A stretch of 6,221 nt of DNA, taken from assembly GCA_023264755.1 (NCBI GenBank), contig JAHFVB010000316.1, positions 1-6,221 on the forward strand, in the 5' to 3' direction. The translations under genes and the position numbers were made by a program. Under the pieces are notes generated by a model, which did not search any database, was not told the DNA's origin, and saw nothing but the letters and a program-made list of their open reading frames with translations. This document shows, piece after piece, positions 5,670 through 6,221 of this stretch. The DNA is from Mycobacterium sp. (lineage in GTDB: Bacteria; Actinomycetota; Actinomycetes; Mycobacteriales; Mycobacteriaceae). Position 1 is the stretch's first letter, and the number at the start of each line of letters is the position of its first letter.

Positions 5670-5699
5670 ATTAGAACGTGTTCTAGTCGTGCTGCGCAA
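5670..5699 (-). promoter_or_regulatory. Putative leaderless promoter of the oxidoreductase gene
   Basis: Read on the minus strand, TTGCGC (+ 5694-5699), an 18-nt spacer and TCTAAT (+ 5670-5675; five of six match TATAAT) form a sigma-A-like promoter. The -10 box ends 7 nt before the ATG at 5662, so transcription should begin at or beside the A of the start codon. No Shine-Dalgarno site exists there, which agrees with leaderless translation, common in mycobacteria. Confidence 0.6.
5672..5685. promoter_or_regulatory. KstR-type operator
   Basis: TAGAACGTGTTCTA matches the KstR consensus TnnAACnnGTTnnA at all eight fixed bases, and its six-base arms are perfect inverted repeats. KstR is the TetR-family repressor of the mycobacterial cholesterol catabolism regulon and is released by steroid-CoA intermediates. 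The site overlaps the -10 box of the oxidoreductase gene, the right place for repression. It also lies 117 nt before the divergent GTG start at 5802 and might affect that gene. Binding itself is inferred from the motif. Confidence 0.8.
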
Positions 5700-5715
5700 G
5701 GCGGCCCTGAATTGC

Positions 5716-5763
5716 TCGGGTAGTCGACCGCGCCAAGTCGCGTCGAGTCGGGTAGTCGACTAC
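5716..5763. repeat. 13-bp direct repeat with 12-bp palindrome in the divergent region
   Basis: The sequence tcgggtagtcgac occurs at 5716-5728 and again at 5748-5760, 32 bp apart, about three helical turns. The second copy runs into a perfect 12-bp palindrome, gtagtcgactac (5752-5763); the first copy carries the same left half. Paired, helically phased sites between divergent genes suggest binding of a second regulator, which I cannot name. Confidence 0.55.
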
Positions 5764-5801
5764 GCGCCTGCGTCGGCAATCGCTGTCTCACGATCTGCCG
5801 T

Positions 5802-6221
5802 GTGAATGCTGAACGAACGCTGCGAACCAAGGCCATCGAGTGGACCAGGCGCTATCTGCCGAATGAAATCGCGGGAACGACGGCCGAGCTGGGCTGCGCT
5901 GCGGCAGCCTATTTGGCCACCGACTCGTTGGCCGCCGCCGCGGTCGCCGCATCGCTGGGGGCCAGCGTCGGCTACTACGCCGCCGCGCAGCTCGGTGCAG
6001 TACGGGTCGCGTACCGCGAGCAGCGGGTCCGCCCGCCAGTCGTGCGACTACTCGTCGCGAACCTGCTGGCCCTGCGCAGCATCCTCGTCGAGTTCGGCCC
6101 GGCTGAACTCATCGACAGCATCTTCGTCCGACCGGTGGCCTTCTACTTCGGTCCGCTCGTGTTCGACCACGTCGTGGGCGGCTGGATCGTCGCCAAGGTG
6201 ATTGCCGACGGCGCGTTCTAC
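5802..6221 (+). CDS. Alanine-rich probable membrane protein, N-terminal part
   Basis: An open frame from GTG 5802 to the end of the window, 140 codons with no stop; the 3' end lies outside. The start is the only usable one after the in-frame TAG at 5721-5723; there is no obvious Shine-Dalgarno site or -10 box. The protein begins with a basic segment (RTKAIEWTRRYLPNEIAGT, 8-26), then an Ala/Leu-rich hydrophobic stretch (about 27-68) that could cross the membrane once or twice, a charged patch (AYREQRVRPP, 70-79), LLVANLLALRSILVEFGPAE (83-102) and a second hydrophobic region (about 110-138) with VRPVAFYFGPLV. The pattern resembles uncharacterised actinobacterial membrane proteins with a YLP-x-E-(I/L)-AGT start and an EFGPAE motif, from memory. 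Codon use fits the genome: third positions are strongly G or C. Function unknown. It is divergent from the oxidoreductase and may share its regulatory region. Confidence 0.8.
   Translation, partial: MNAERTLRTKAIEWTRRYLPNEIAGTTAELGCAAAAYLATDSLAAAAVAASLGASVGYYAAAQLGAVRVAYREQRVRPPVVRLLVANLLALRSILVEFGPAELIDSIFVRPVAFYFGPLVFDHVVGGWIVAKVIADGAFY

Noticed and set aside
5663..5836. N-terminal extension of the oxidoreductase to an ATG at 5836
   Set aside because: The 58 added residues are not family-like, the extension would cover the promoter, the KstR operator and the start of the divergent gene, and the internal MNYG start gives the usual 282 residues.
5806..6201. 131-codon plus-strand frame starting at ATG 5806
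   Set aside because: Its translation is Ser/Arg/Pro-rich, typical of a wrong frame; the frame from GTG 5802 has a coherent hydrophobic pattern and strong G/C at third positions.
1..6221. A defence system, CRISPR array, prophage or insertion sequence
   Set aside because: I looked for regular spaced repeats, transposase or integrase motifs, terminal inverted repeats and tRNA-like structures and saw none; the genes are metabolic or envelope types.

Overview
The window looks like chromosomal DNA of a mycobacterium, most likely a fast-growing or environmental species (Mycobacterium/Mycolicibacterium). Reasons: high GC throughout, proteins of familiar mycobacterial type, a sucC-sucD pair followed by an LLM-class (F420-type) oxidoreductase of exactly 282 residues (as I recall, Rv0951-Rv0952-Rv0953c in M. 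tuberculosis), and a perfect match to the KstR operator consensus. Family and synteny statements rest on memory, since no search was possible.

Layout. Bases 2-295 are the 3' end of sucC, followed 14 nt later by complete sucD (310-1212); together they make the two subunits of succinyl-CoA synthetase of the TCA cycle. The 164-nt gap after sucD holds a long hairpin (1221-1286) that folds in register down to a UUCG tetraloop, then a promoter-like pair and a strong Shine-Dalgarno site. These serve a thiolase-fold protein (1377-2972) that has lost the thiolase cysteines and carries an extra C-terminal domain (TLP1-like). It ends tail to tail with the next gene, the two stop codons sharing the palindrome CTAG.

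Three tandem paralogous genes lie on the minus strand (transcription order 4618-4082, 4062-3523, 3481-2969). Each encodes a small exported lipoprotein of 170-179 residues with four conserved cysteines and an identical C-terminal TETKLF. Upstream of them, same strand, is the F420-type oxidoreductase (5662-4814). Its -10 box lies 7 nt before the ATG with no Shine-Dalgarno site, which suggests a leaderless transcript, and it is overlapped by a perfect KstR-type operator (5672-5685). The divergent region also has a 13-bp direct repeat and a 12-bp palindrome. The window ends inside a plus-strand gene starting at GTG 5802 that encodes an alanine-rich, probably membrane-embedded protein.

How they fit together. 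sucCD is housekeeping. The oxidoreductase is probably de-repressed during growth on sterols or related lipids; the TLP1-like protein may share that theme through a weak half-operator, but this is inference. Compared with my recollection of M. tuberculosis, the TLP1-like gene and the lipoprotein triplet sit between sucD and the Rv0953c counterpart, so this interval looks like an accessory insertion point. I see no RNA genes, CRISPR array, insertion sequence or phage gene.
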